Shown here: in pieces, positions 23,310-35,070 of the stretch
Layout: every line of letters starts with the position of its first letter
Numbering within the stretch: the first letter of the stretch is position 1
DNA from: Apostichopus japonicus
Taxonomy: Eukaryota > Echinodermata > Holothuroidea > Aspidochirotida > Stichopodidae
Direction of reading: 5' to 3'
DNA length: 64,000 nucleotides
Assembly: GCF_037975245.1 (NCBI RefSeq)
Contig: NC_092572.1
Coordinates: 22,310,489-22,374,488 of the forward strand
Made by a program: the position numbers and the translations under genes
The notes under the pieces: generated by a model
The model's database searches: none
Told to the model about the DNA's origin: nothing
What the model saw: only the letters and a program-made list of their open reading frames with translations

Positions 23310-24829
23310 TAATAATTCTGACTGTACATAGAATGAAACAAAGAGAGACATGTTGTCCCATGTTGTCCCATTTTGTCCCATGTTGTCCCATGTTCTATTA
23401 ATTTCTCTTCTATCAGCTTTGATTGATCCATATAATGATCATCACTTGTTAAATGTTTGGTCTGAGTGTACATAGAATGAAACAAAGAGTCCCATGTTCT
23501 CCCATGTTCTACTAGTTATTCTTCTATCAGCTTTGATTGATCCATGCATAATGATCATCACTTGTTTACTGTTTGGTATGACTGTACATTGAATGAAACA
23601 AAGAGAGACATGTTGCCCCATGTTGTCCCACGTTGTCCCATGTTGTCCCATGTTCTACTAGTTATTCTTCTAGCAGCTGTGATTGATCCATGCATAATGA
23701 TCATCACTTGTTTACTGTTTGGTCTGACTACATAGAATGAAACAAAGAGAGACATGTTGTCCCATGTTGTCCTGTCTTGTCCCGTGTTGTCCCATGTTCC
23801 ATTAGTTTCTCTTCTATCAGCTTTGATTGATCCATGCATAATGATCATCACTTGTTTACTGTTTGGTCGGACTGTACATAGAATGAAACACAGAGAGACA
23901 TGTTGTCCCATGTTGTCCCACGTTGTCCCATGTTGTCCCATGTTCTATTAGTTTTTCTTTTATCAGCTTTGATTGATCCATGCATAATGATCATCACTTG
24001 TTTACTGTTTGGTATGACTGTACATAGAATGAAACAAAGAGAGACATGTTGTCCCATGTTGTCCCATGTTGTCCCATGTTTTCCCATTTTGTCCCATGTT
24101 CTATTAGTTTCTCTTCTATCAGCTTTGATTGATCCATACATAATGATCATCACTTGTTTACTGTTTGGTCAGACTGTACATAGAATGAAACAAAGAGAGA
24201 CCTGTTGTCCCATGTTGTCCCATGTTGTCCTGTCTTGTCCCGTGTTGTCCCATGTTCTATTAGTTTTTCTTCTATCAGCTTTGATTGATCCATGCATCAT
24301 GACCATCACTTGTTTACTGTTTGGTCTGACTGTACATAGAATGAAACAAAGAGAGACCTGTTGTCCCATGTTGTCCCATGTTGTCCTGTCTTGTCCCGTG
24401 TTGTCCCATGTTCTATTAGTTTTTCTTCTATCAGCTTTGATTGATCCATGCATCATGATCATCACTTGTTTACTGTTTGGTCTGAGTGTACATAGAATGA
24501 AACAAAGAGAGATATGTTGTCCCATGTTCTACTAGTTTCTCAGATTCTATCAGCTTTGATTGATCCATGCATAAATGATCATCACTTGTTTACTGTTTGG
24601 TCTGACTGTACATAGAATGAAACAAAGAGTCCCATGTTGTCCCATGTTCTCCCATGTTCTATTAGTTTTTCTTTTATCAGCTTTGATTGATCCATGCATA
24701 ATGATCATCACTTGTTTACTGTTTGGTCGGACTGTACATTGAATGAAACACAGAGAGACATGTTGTCCCATGTTCTACAAGTTTCTCAGATTCTATCAGC
24801 TTTGATTGATCCATGCATAATCATCTATT
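23310..24829. repeat. minisatellite of 114-156 bp with nested 10-bp repeat
   Basis: About eleven copies. The anchor word GATTGATCCAT recurs at 23421, 23535, 23681, 23825, 23971, 24127, 24283, 24439, 24558, 24686 and 24803. Each unit contains GTACATAGAATGAAACAAAG, then a variable number of the 10-mer TGTTGTCCCA, then TCTATCAGCTTTGATTGATC and ATCATCACTTGTTTACTGTT. Variation in the 10-mer number explains the uneven period. Long frames on both strands here are repeat artefacts. Confidence 0.95.
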
Positions 24830-27800
24830 TTTTTACCTTCTAGTCAAAAAGAGCAAACCTCTTCCACTTGATTATCTTCCTCCCAAAAATTGAAATGTTT
24901 TGAGTAAAACAAAAAAGAATGTTTATAAGTACTTAATGATGTGCTCTGCATTCAAAACCCAAAACAAGCTAGTGGTTTGGGCAAGTTTAAGTTTCCATTT
25001 TATTGTAATACATTTTGCCAGTTTTCTCCCTAAAAGCATTTTTCTAAATTGATGTTTAGCAATGGGTTTTTTTTCTTCTTTATTATTCTTGTTTTTGTGG
25101 CTATGATTATGTAGATGGATTTGGATCTAGGGTTTCATTCTGGGAGAACATTTCATGAAGAATTTCCCCCCTAAATTATTCTTTGCTGAGAAGTTTAATT
25201 ATGGCATCTCTTTTTTTTGTCAGGATTATTCTTTTGCACATCTCATGCAGTTCCTTCTTCCTCTATTCATCCCCAGGTTGCTCAGCCAAACCTGTTTCTT
25301 CTTTCTCTCTGTTATCTCTTTATCATCTTTTGACTAATTTTCTCGTTTTTTTCTCCGGGTTTGCCGGTCTGCATTGATAAGCTTAGTTCTTAGAGCGCAG
25401 TTTCGACTATGTTCAGTTTAAATTTGGTTCCATATATATAATCAATAGAGAGTTGCAGCCTGCAGAACTTGAAGAGCTTGGTTGTAAATTAGACCTCATT
25501 TAATATTCCAAGAATATAAGTGGATATGAACAGTTGTACTTCAATGCTCAAATGTTTATATTTAGAGCCATTAGTTAATTAAGATGATTACTTGTACCAA
25601 TGTTCTTTACGTTTAAAATGGCTATATTGGACTTTCAACAAAACTAATTATGTATTTCATGTCTATTTTTACTGTATATTATACACCATCGCTAGTATGA
25701 GACAAAGATTGGAGGTGGCTAGTCTTCTGATGCTAAACTTGTCTGAGAACTTGCCTGATGTATGATGATGGGAGTAGGAGGGAGGATAAGCTTCTTTCAG
25801 TTACCCTGTGCTCTATATTGCCATCTCTTCTCCTAAGAACATAGCTACCGATTGAAAATTGGAGATATTTTCGAACTGGTTGTAAACTGCATCTGACTAG
25901 CAACTCAATTCCACAACAGTTGATGTTTTATTGCATAATACTTTCATGTTACCTAGTTTGCCAGCGGTTAAGCTAAGGCAATACTACTCTGGATTAGCAT
26001 CATCTTTTTGTTCTGTAGAGGCTAGAGCCATCCTGAAGTCAGGTGTTTTGAGACGTCTCTAATACTGCATTATTTAACAACATATATTCTTTCACATCGA
26101 TAAATCTACATTTTAAAGAAACAAACGTTGTAGCTTTCCCCGTCCCCTGACTCCTTTCAAAAAAATGTGTTTAAATTATAAACTTACGTCTTTTGAACTT
26201 TGGTGAAGTGAGTAATTTCATTTCCTTTGAATTAACTTCTTCATCTCACATTGATTTGAATATTGCGTTAACAGCGTAACATTAATCATCTCATTTTTTT
26301 TCTTAGAATTCCTAGTGAATTTAGTTTAAATATGCCAGGCTACTCAACACTTTTTCCTTAATCACTTTCTTTTAGCATTTTATAAGTAGAGCATATCATT
26401 CCCAAATGTGTAACCATAAACAGCTTATCCTAGATATGCAAATAAGCTAAAAGGGTTCCCGCACATCCTCTGTTACAGGGACGAAAACCTGACGACACAG
26501 ACCTGACAGGTAAGAGATGGTACGCACCAACGCCATCAGTCATCTGGGGACTCCTAGCCTTCTTTTGTTTCAACCCAGTCCCTCAAAAAGTGCCCAAGGA
26601 TTTATCATTCTCTCACTCTATCCTTTTTCATGAAGTCACACAGGTAGCTATAAAGTTGGCAGAAATTATTGAAAATATTTACAGAAGCATATGGACAGCG
26701 GGGCTAAATTAGTTTTCTCCCCTGGGAACCATGTGATTCAGTTTTTAGCTGTAATAGTGTAGCATTAAAGAGTGGCCATGATCGTAAGTTAAATCAGATA
26801 ATGGCGCAATACAAGTAAAGAAGCAGTTTATGTTGTTTTCCACCATCACTTAAATTCAGTGGTTAATTTTTGCCAAAGTTTAGTTTATCTTGTGTTGTAA
26901 GTGTCCATTTAGTTTACAGCCGGAATGAGTAAATCCAGACAGTTACGTCATGATGATTTTAGTCCTCATAAGGCCATGCATTTGGGCCTGAACCCCAATA
27001 ACAAAATGCTTACAGGAATGTTACTGTAAAACACATGTAATCATGCACATAACGTTTGAAAGATGAATGTTACTCATGGGTCCAAGATTCTCATTTTAAA
27101 TTCACTCTTCCTTTTTATACTCATGTGAAGGTAGTCGGTCCCTCCCAACCCCACCCCTATTTGACCCTCCCCAACCCCCTTCACCTCAATAGGTGTATAT
27201 AGGACTAAGCAAGTTTTCACTGCAATAATATCATCTATATATATGGCAGAGCCCTGCGGTCTTAACATGGTATTAGTTACTTGCTTTGTAGCAGCAATGG
27301 GGCCCTTTATTTCCTACGGACTGTTCACTATTTACTGTAGGTCATTCTGTGTGCTCTGTTTGACCAGAAAGTTCATCGTATCTTGAGAAAGAACCAACCG
27401 TCAGTTAGATGGACGTAGACTTCCTCTATAAAGTTTTGCGTTTATTTTTTGTTTGCTCGCAAAATGGGTCAATTCGATAAATATCGTCCCAGCAGAGAGA
27501 GTTGCCCTTTAATGTGGCATATGTGTCAGCTAAAAATCCTGGCGAGCTGATTAAGACTGAATCACTGCTCTTTGGTGGACAAGAGGGTACAGGACGAGTA
27601 GTAGCTGATACTTAACGCTTACACCACCGGAAGAGAAATATCGGTGATAGGCAGAGGAGAGTAGACTATATCTAGTGATGGTGGACTTGTAAATTGGGAA
27701 TTCTCCAAGGGATGTCTCGTTGTTGACAGATAGTAACTCTTCTCTAGCTGTCACAGTTGAAAAGTTTGTTATAAGACACTTTACTAAAATTGATTAAAAG

Positions 27801-27925
27801 GGTAAGAGGAGCAAGGGAAAGGAAATTTGACAAATATTGAGATTGATTGTAGGATTCTACAGCTGGTATCAAAGCTGAGCTTAGCAGCTCTCATAGATTT
27901 TCAAACTTGCCATGCAGTTAGCAGC
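24830..27925. other. Robo intron, gene-free stretch
   Basis: No exon of the Robo family. One short segment (26479-26509) has unusually good acceptor and donor consensus but no usable frame. Remaining small frames are unremarkable. Confidence 0.55.
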
Positions 27926-28210
27926 TTAAAGGCGTCGAAGACTTGCCCCAAACCGCGTGCCGCGCTCTGAAAAAGTTAACTTTCCGTTGCTTGCAAGTGA
28001 AGTTTTTTTCTTGTTGCTACAAAATGCAGACAGTAATGAAACTTGATACCTTGTTATATTTTATCTAGAACTGAGATGTCCATCGCTGCTATGCACACTG
28101 TGTTGTGGGTATTGACCGTAGCTGTATGTATTGACTGTATACTAGTGTCTAATTACCAACGTAAGCAAAAGCTGTGTGTGTATTTTCTGGTATTGATAGC
28201 ATACTAACAC
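27926..28210. mobile_element. TTAA-flanked MITE, family A copy 2, truncated
   Basis: Starts TTAAAGGCGTCGAAGACTTG and follows the element at 9489-9863 through GAAAAAGTTAACTTTCCG, ACAAAATGCAGACAGTA, GAGATGTCCA and GTATTGACCG to TAGTGTCTAATTACC. Similarity fades after about 28200 and the right terminus is not found, so this copy is 3'-truncated or eroded. Confidence 0.75.
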
Positions 28211-28937
28211 ATTATATATATATTTAAGTGATATGGCCGGTGTGTATCGGTTTATAGCATAACGAGTGGTGGTTGTGGAATGAGAAAGTGCCCCTCTGAT
28301 GTTGTGCCTGCTCCCCCCACTTTTTGGAAGCTTCCTACCCTCCTGGTGTAGAATAGCTCTACATTAAGAACAAGAACATTGTTTGCAGTTTACATTAAAT
28401 ATAAAGTTTGGCAAACGGTTGGCTTTCTTCTTAGTAATTCCATTCAAATTCAGTAGCAAGTCATTTCAATGTGAAAACCTAGGAAGGTGGATGTTGTTGT
28501 AAGAGGGAAAATGTCAGGAAAGGGAATACAAAGGAATAACAGAGAATAGCAAACATTCAGCTTTACATTGTCATCACTTTTTCTTGTGTCTGAAACTTAT
28601 GTAAGATGGTCAGCTCTTACATAAAGTTTTCTTTTGTACTATAGTTCTACTTGTTTATTAGTATTAGTGTACAGTGCTCACTGTATAGAGGGCTATGCAT
28701 TTGTACAGTGTGTGTATTTATATGTTGCTTGTGGTGGTAAAAGGAGGGGATTAAAATCTCTCCTTCTGGGTTGCTAAGCAACTATCTTTGTTCTTCCTGG
28801 AAATTAGCCCTCACAGGAAATGGGGTCTGTGTATATATATTATAGGAACAAAGGGAGTTTTGTGAGGGTATAGGGAGTCAGGCAGTTGGCCATAAGTATT
28901 AGAGCAAGACAGTTGTAAAAGAGAAGATATATATATA
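28211..28937. other. Robo intron, gene-free stretch
   Basis: No gene or defined repeat. Short AT microsatellite tracts near 28213 and 28928. Confidence 0.5.
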
Positions 28938-28945
28938 GTTTTAAT

Positions 28946-30759
28946 TAGTGTTGCGCCGATAATCGTTTTCAATATCGGTATCGGCCGATATTTGCAATAT
29001 CGGCAGCATATCGGTATCGGTAAAATTTTGCCTAATTGCCGATAACAGCAAACCGATATTGAACTTTTCTTTTTAACAGCAGAGCTACTTATTTATACTT
29101 GCAATGATTTGTTAATCTGCCCAAGACGATCCATTTCTTTAGCGTCAGTTAAACTCTTATTCATTTTCGATTAATATCCATGGAAACCTGACCCTCCGTA
29201 ACCTCTAAAACACGTCTACGGCGCGCGAATATAACCAATGACCTTCGTGAACCTTGGCCTACACATAGCATTAGTGCAGCATGTATACACTGTACTGTAC
29301 TAACCATTCATTTTCTCAAAGGCCTCCGTGAAAACCTTGAACATGATGCATAACTGCACTTTTAATTTTCCGCGAACACACTGCCGACTTCCCGCCGGTG
29401 TTCGCCCAGCGAACACGCCGAGCACGCGAGCATAAAGGCGTAGTGTCCAGGGGCCCGCCTTAGGGCCTTGGTGGGGTCATGGGGTAGAACCCCTTGTGGG
29501 GATCCTGGGGGATAAAGCCCCGAAAAATTGGGTTTTTTTTGCGTGTCTGGCGATAAAAAAAAAATCGCAGTTGAGTATGCAAAATAATTTTCTTATTTAA
29601 ATTGTCACGAAACAGATGAAAATTTTAAAATGACAAGTTAGAGTAGCTATATTATGTTATAAAAGGAAAAGAGATTTAATCTGTCTTTCAATCTTTAAAA
29701 AGTGCAACTTACAAAACTTCCGATATTATGAAACAAACAACGTTCAGCAAAGCCCTGTCTCTAGACTGCCTAACAATGAATAGCGTGCACAATGCGTACA
29801 TTTTTACAACTGCGGTGTTTAACCCTATACCCAACTACCGCCGTACATGTGCTGCGAATTTTCCCAGGTACCTTCCCAAACACACTGTAAGCTCATCCCC
29901 TGTGTAACACCTGTTTGTTAACATTTTTTGGCAAGTTGCCAGGGAACTTTTCAGTTACGTGAGATCCGTAACCGCCGAGGTGGTTAGGCTATTTGCTATA
30001 CAATTAACTATGTTAGGATATTATTTTTCCGTATTTTTGGAAATTCTAGAAAATACTTTCTTTTTTCCCCCGCTTAAAAACAGATGTGGTCTTACGGTAT
30101 ATTCATAAATGGATGCACTAGAGCCTTGTTTACATGACATTAGTTGCATTTAGTACGATATGCCAGTTTTGCGTGAATTTTTCGAAAGTGTTTTGTTCGA
30201 TCTGTCGTAATATTTGAAAGGTGTACCACCTTACTTTCCGTACACAATTGGTCATTTCTCTACTGATTTTCAGTTTTTTTCTTCTCTATACGGTCAAGTG
30301 AATAAGTTGTACATTGAGTATAAACTCAATAAATTATCATTTTTACATTGTGATCGACAGTTCGTAACCTAATTAAGATGCAATTTTGCAAGCATACGTT
30401 AACACTATAGCTACTTGTAAGTCTTTACGATGTTAAGGCTCACATTTACTGCGTCCATTTTATTATCGCGTGCAGCGCTGCAGTGAAAAAGATTCTGGTT
30501 GGATTTCAATTATAATTCTCTTTTTCAAAATCAGGAAAAAAGTCATTCTTTTCAACTTAGGACAAAAGGAAAACAAAACACCATATTTTGTTGTTTACTT
30601 GAAGATTTATTTGTGAATGTATGCATGACTAAAAGTACGATTTTGCCTTTATTTTGTCTGTTAAAAAATATCGGTATCGGTATCGGTATCGGACCGATAT
30701 TGGGATGATAATATCGGATATCGGCCAAAACCGATATTGGTAATATCGGCGCAACACTA
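28946..30759. mobile_element. hAT-like element, 1.8 kb, non-autonomous
   Basis: Perfect 16-bp terminal inverted repeats (TAGTGTTGCGCCGATA and its complement) flanked by an exact 8-bp duplication GTTTTAAT (28938-28945, 30760-30767). Both ends carry dense ATATCGG/CGATAT words, including a run of four TATCGG hexamers at about 30669-30692, like subterminal transposase-binding repeats. The centre is more GC-rich than its surroundings (about 29370-29530). The longest frame is 69 codons, with no transposase motif, so the element is a deletion derivative or fully decayed. Confidence 0.95.
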
Positions 30760-30767
30760 GTTTTAAT

Positions 30768-31712
30768 GCTGGATAGTTTGTTTTAAACCTTAATTTACAA
30801 AATCAAGTTACTGTAGTCCTTATCATTTTATGGAAGGAGTCATATTCACCTGACAGTCTGGGACACTATTTACTATAAAGAATATTACTTAGAGGATATA
30901 ATTTTACCATAAAGAATATTCCGGGACACCCTTTGTTATAACTGGCATTATTTTACCAAGGATATACACATTATTTTACTGGAGGATAGCCTGGGACTCT
31001 ATTTATTATTAATTAAAGGATACTATTTTGTTGGGATCAGACATTAAACCATTTATCTGTTCAACTCTTTACCGATGTCGTGGAATACTGTATCTGATGT
31101 CGTGGAAGACCTGTACCTGATGTCACCAGCACGCCAACTGACCAGAACAGATTTATAAATTAAGTGTATTTACTTTACTTTTGGTGCGCACCTCACTACT
31201 GTAAGTTGTTTTATTTAATTCTTTGACTGGGCCCAGATCAGCTGTACTGTATATTGTTTGCTATTCATAATTATAATTTCTTTTGATCCAATCCAGTTGA
31301 GTTTTCTATTTTTTATGTGTCTTGCTCTGTGTTTGGTCCTCACACCAAACCCAGAGTTTCCTGATCAAGAAAAACATTTATTTTCAGTGGCAAACACCCT
31401 TACACTTACCTCGGAGGGTTTTCAAGAAATATCCACAAAACCATGTGACTACTACGTCATGTGACCAATCCGAGCCAGTGATGAACCTGGGATTGACAGA
31501 CAAAAGGCTTAGGTTTAGCTCATGAAAAACCTGTCAGCTAAATTAAGGTATCATTGCCAATTATCTCTCCTTACTCCTGGCTGGATCGGCGTCCTGTAGA
31601 ATTTAGAGAATGCGTCGGGAGTCCTACGCATCTGACATTTTGAAAAGAACTCCTTATTTCCCTAGGGCATGAGACAGTTATAATAACACAAAGATATACT
31701 TAATAAAGGTAC
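30768..31712. other. Robo intron, gene-free stretch
   Basis: No gene. A short triplicated word GATGTCGTGGAA/GATGTCACC occurs at about 31074-31127. Confidence 0.5.
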
Positions 31713-32533
31713 TTAAAGCAGCATTTTGCGTCCTCGACTATGATATTTCTCAACCTCACTGACTCCACTATGCCATAACAACATACATAACTAGCTTATC
31801 TATTTATATTTTACTTCAAATGGTGACATAAAAGTCGAAAAAATTGCAACTTTCAACTTTGTTGTTCTCCAAGATATTTTCCGTTGGGAACCCAATAAAC
31901 CTCGCCCATAATATGAATATTTAAACACTACGAACGTCATTGACAGATACATAATATAACACCACGCTCGATTTGTGTACAGTCTATATGGCAGTTGTTC
32001 CAGGGTGTTGCATAACAACTCCCTGGTTGTACCAACGCAAAGTCTTGAATCTATTTTTAGCAATGGCTCATAACTTAACCTGCATCTCTGATTGGTTGAA
32101 TTCAAAGTAGTGGGTTTGGGAACTGAATGCAATTTAATTTTGTATGTGGAATACTCGCCAATTAACGTTTTTGGCAGGGACAAACTTGGCTACTATCTTA
32201 ATTTGCTGTTTTGTGATTTGATGTATGTAAAAAACTCGATGGACATGTCAAAAAAGTAGAAAACGGCGACCAAACGCAAAATGCTCATGAATAAACATAC
32301 TATTCACTGATTGGTGGAATTCAAACTAGTGGTTTGGAGATATGAAAACTTTGTCGAGGACACTTTTACTCGTTATCGATATAAATCGTTAATTACTCGC
32401 CAATTAACGCTCTTGGCAGGGTGAAACTTGGATGATATCTTAGTTTGCGGTTTTATGATTGTTATATGTAAAATAATCGATGCACATGTTAAAAAGGTGG
32501 AAAAAAGCGACCCAACGCAAAATGCTGCTTTAA
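31713..32533. mobile_element. TTAA-flanked MITE, family B copy 1, composite
   Basis: Begins TTAAAGCAGCATTTTGCGT and ends with its reverse complement. The first unit (31713-32285) ends at an internal, truncated terminus CAAACGCAAAATGCT. It is followed by a shorter divergent repeat of the last 250 bp (32286-32533), making a head-to-tail composite. The element aligns in inverted orientation with 33304-33927. A central hairpin contains CCAGGG...CTCCCTGG. A frame on the - strand (31800-32183) includes STNQRC and SYEPLLKIDSRLCVGTTREL, shared with the other copy. Shared descent explains this, and no domain is recognised. Confidence 0.9.
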
Positions 32534-33303
32534 CCCCTATTTTTACATGATCTGTTGTGCATTTGTTGATAGAAGGCATGCTCACAGATTGACGAATATT
32601 AAAGATTCATTGTCTTTAAGATTGTGCATGTAATTTACTTCGTTCCTCGCTTACCTGTCTCCCCACAACCTTAGCACCTCCTTCTACCGTGCCTAGAATG
32701 AACTGGTAACCTTTCAACACTGTGAGCCCTCTATGGGGGCTCACTAAGATTATATCTGGCACTAAGGTTTGTCAATTAACAATAATCAAGAGTAATTTCA
32801 TCTTTCTGAATAAACACACTAAATACAAACAATTCACAAAAGAAATGGATAAGGAGATTACCTTAAGTTTCAACAATCAAACATGGATGTATGTTACATA
32901 ATTTGCATAAAACACATGTAGATTATAAAAACTTTCAAGTTACGTACTTTCATCCAAGATCCAGCAAATTTGGTTAGATTCAAGATGATTGGCTGCCTAC
33001 AAGAATAAATCACTTAAAAGAAGGATAAAATGAGTTATCTTGTATGTTGACTGTGTTTGCTTGATTAGCAGAGCTAGAATATTCTCTTGATAACATCAAG
33101 CCAGTCTCAATGTTATTGTAGATAAGAACACTGTGTGGGTCTACCCATATTTCCAAGGTATAGCCTATTTGAGCACTTGTTAAGGTCAAAGGTAATATTC
33201 TATAGTGACATCTAGTAAGTTGCAAGCAAGACCCAGTGCAAAGAGGCTTTAACAAACATTTGGAATACGCATTGAATATTTATGACTGTCTTTAAAATCT
33301 AGT
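32534..33303. other. spacer between the two family-B MITEs
   Basis: No gene. A perfect 8-bp-stem hairpin GTGAGCCC/GGGCTCAC lies at 32722-32744. Confidence 0.5.
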
Positions 33304-33927
33304 TTAAAGCAGCATTTTGCGTTTGATCGCCATTTTCTATTTTTTTGACATGTCCATCGAGTTTTTTACATATATCAATCACAAAACAGCAAACTAAGAT
33401 ATTAGCCAAGTTTTTCCCTGCCAACAACGTTAGTTGGCAAGTAATTAAGGATATTTGCAGATAATGAGAAAAGTGTCCACGACAAATTCCACATTTAAAA
33501 TTGATCGCATACAGTTCCCCCAAACCCACTAGTTTGAATTCAACCAATCAGAGATGCAGGTTTAGTTATGAGCCGTTGCTAAAAATAGATTCAAGACTTT
33601 GCGTTGGTACAACCAGGGAGTTGTTATGGAACTCCCTGGTACAACTGCCATATAGACTGTACACAAATCAAGCATGGTGTCGTATTACGTATTGATAAAG
33701 GACGTTCATAGTGTTTAAATATTCATGTTATGGGCGAGGTTTATTGGGATCCCAACGGAAAATATCTTGGAGAAAAACAAAGTTGAAAGTTGCAAATTTT
33801 TCGACTTTTATGCCACCATTTGAAGTAAGATTTAAATAGATAAGCTAGTTATGTATGTCGTTATGGCATAGTGGAGTCAGTGAGGTTGAGAAAAATCATA
33901 GAAAAAAGACGCAAAATGCTGCTTTAA
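33304..33927. mobile_element. TTAA-flanked MITE, family B copy 2, inverted
   Basis: 624 bp with perfect 19-bp ends (TTAAAGCAGCATTTTGCGT), oriented opposite to copy 1. The centre has an 11-bp perfect stem ACCAGGGAGTT/AACTCCCTGGT separated by 7 bases. TTAA at both edges could be the target duplication or part of the inverted repeat. No transposase. Confidence 0.92.
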
Positions 33928-34526
33928 GGTTGGTACCATTAACAGCCCTCAACTCAATATTAGCCTCATAACAACAGGACAGAAAAATAGCTACTTTGAT
34001 AACCTTCCTATAAATTGTAAACATTCATGGGCTATAGAACACCTCAAGGAGAAAGCATTTATTTGAGAAAGAAGTTTTGGCCATGAGGGTCATTTTTTTA
34101 GATTTCTAAGCATTTTACTTTTTTCCACCCTGTGATTTCCCTGTGGCTACATGAGATTCAAATTGGGAGTGACACGTAAATTGATTTTTTAAATGAGCAA
34201 TTTTTGTTGTGAGGCACCCTTATTACAGGATTGATAGGAAAGCTTCACAAAGTCTCCCTGGTAACCAAATAAACATATTTGTCCGACATTGCAATGGACA
34301 CCGGTAGATTATGGCATTACCTTGACAATGTTGACTTGTTTGATGATATTGAGTGGAATTTCACAGAGATGCTTTAATACTTATTATGATTTATGACCAA
34401 ACCAACTTAGATGACTATAACAGTTTAATTGGATGACTTTAGGCACAACATTAATGTTGATATGTCGTAGATCTTTATAAAACACTGCTATTAGTCCTGC
34501 ATGTATTTGTATACCATTGTTAAAGT
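33928..34526. other. Robo intron, gene-free stretch
   Basis: No gene or repeat recognised. Confidence 0.5.
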
Positions 34527-34622
34527 TTGAAGAAATGACCATTCACACCACTGAGGGTCATCATTTGTGTACCATGATTAAGTTGAAGAAATGACCCTTC
34601 ACACCTCTGAGGGTCGTCATTT
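34527..34622. repeat. short direct duplication with imperfect palindromes
   Basis: Two copies of a 40-bp module, GAAGAAATGACCATTCACAC and GAAGAAATGACCCTTCACAC, each followed by CTGAGGGTC(A/G)TCATTT. Each module is itself an imperfect palindrome (AAATGACCCT paired with AGGGTCGTCATTT). Confidence 0.75.
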
Positions 34623-35070
34623 CAAGTAGCTAGACTGCTTAGTCTAATAACACAAAGACCATTGGGTCTGTTCATCAGATGAACAATAAACCTCAACAAT
34701 GGATCTTTTATAGCCTCAGGTAGCATGTATACTTTACATTAAGATGTGTCAAATACAAATGGTGTTAAATGTGATCCAGGGGTGCACTGATGTTTGTGTG
34801 AAGTGAAAATAAAGACAGTGAAACTTACAATTCCACTTGATATTAGAACCTGATTAGGTCTGTCCCTAATCACATGATTAATAACACTGGCTTAGCATTG
34901 TAACTTCCACGTGATTAGCATTTGTCAATCTCATCAACTTTCACATGATAAAGAGAAGTTTATATTAACCACATACATCCAGTAGCTGACTACATTGCCA
35001 TATATGCAAGTAACTTACCTATGTCATCAAATTTTGGTGAGCACTTAACTTTGCCCTAATCTCTTGTGAC
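34623..35070. other. Robo intron, gene-free stretch
   Basis: No gene or defined repeat. Confidence 0.5.

Noticed and set aside
23558-24535. proteins of 100-211 residues on both strands
   Set aside because: They follow the minisatellite units on both strands simultaneously; no domain content.
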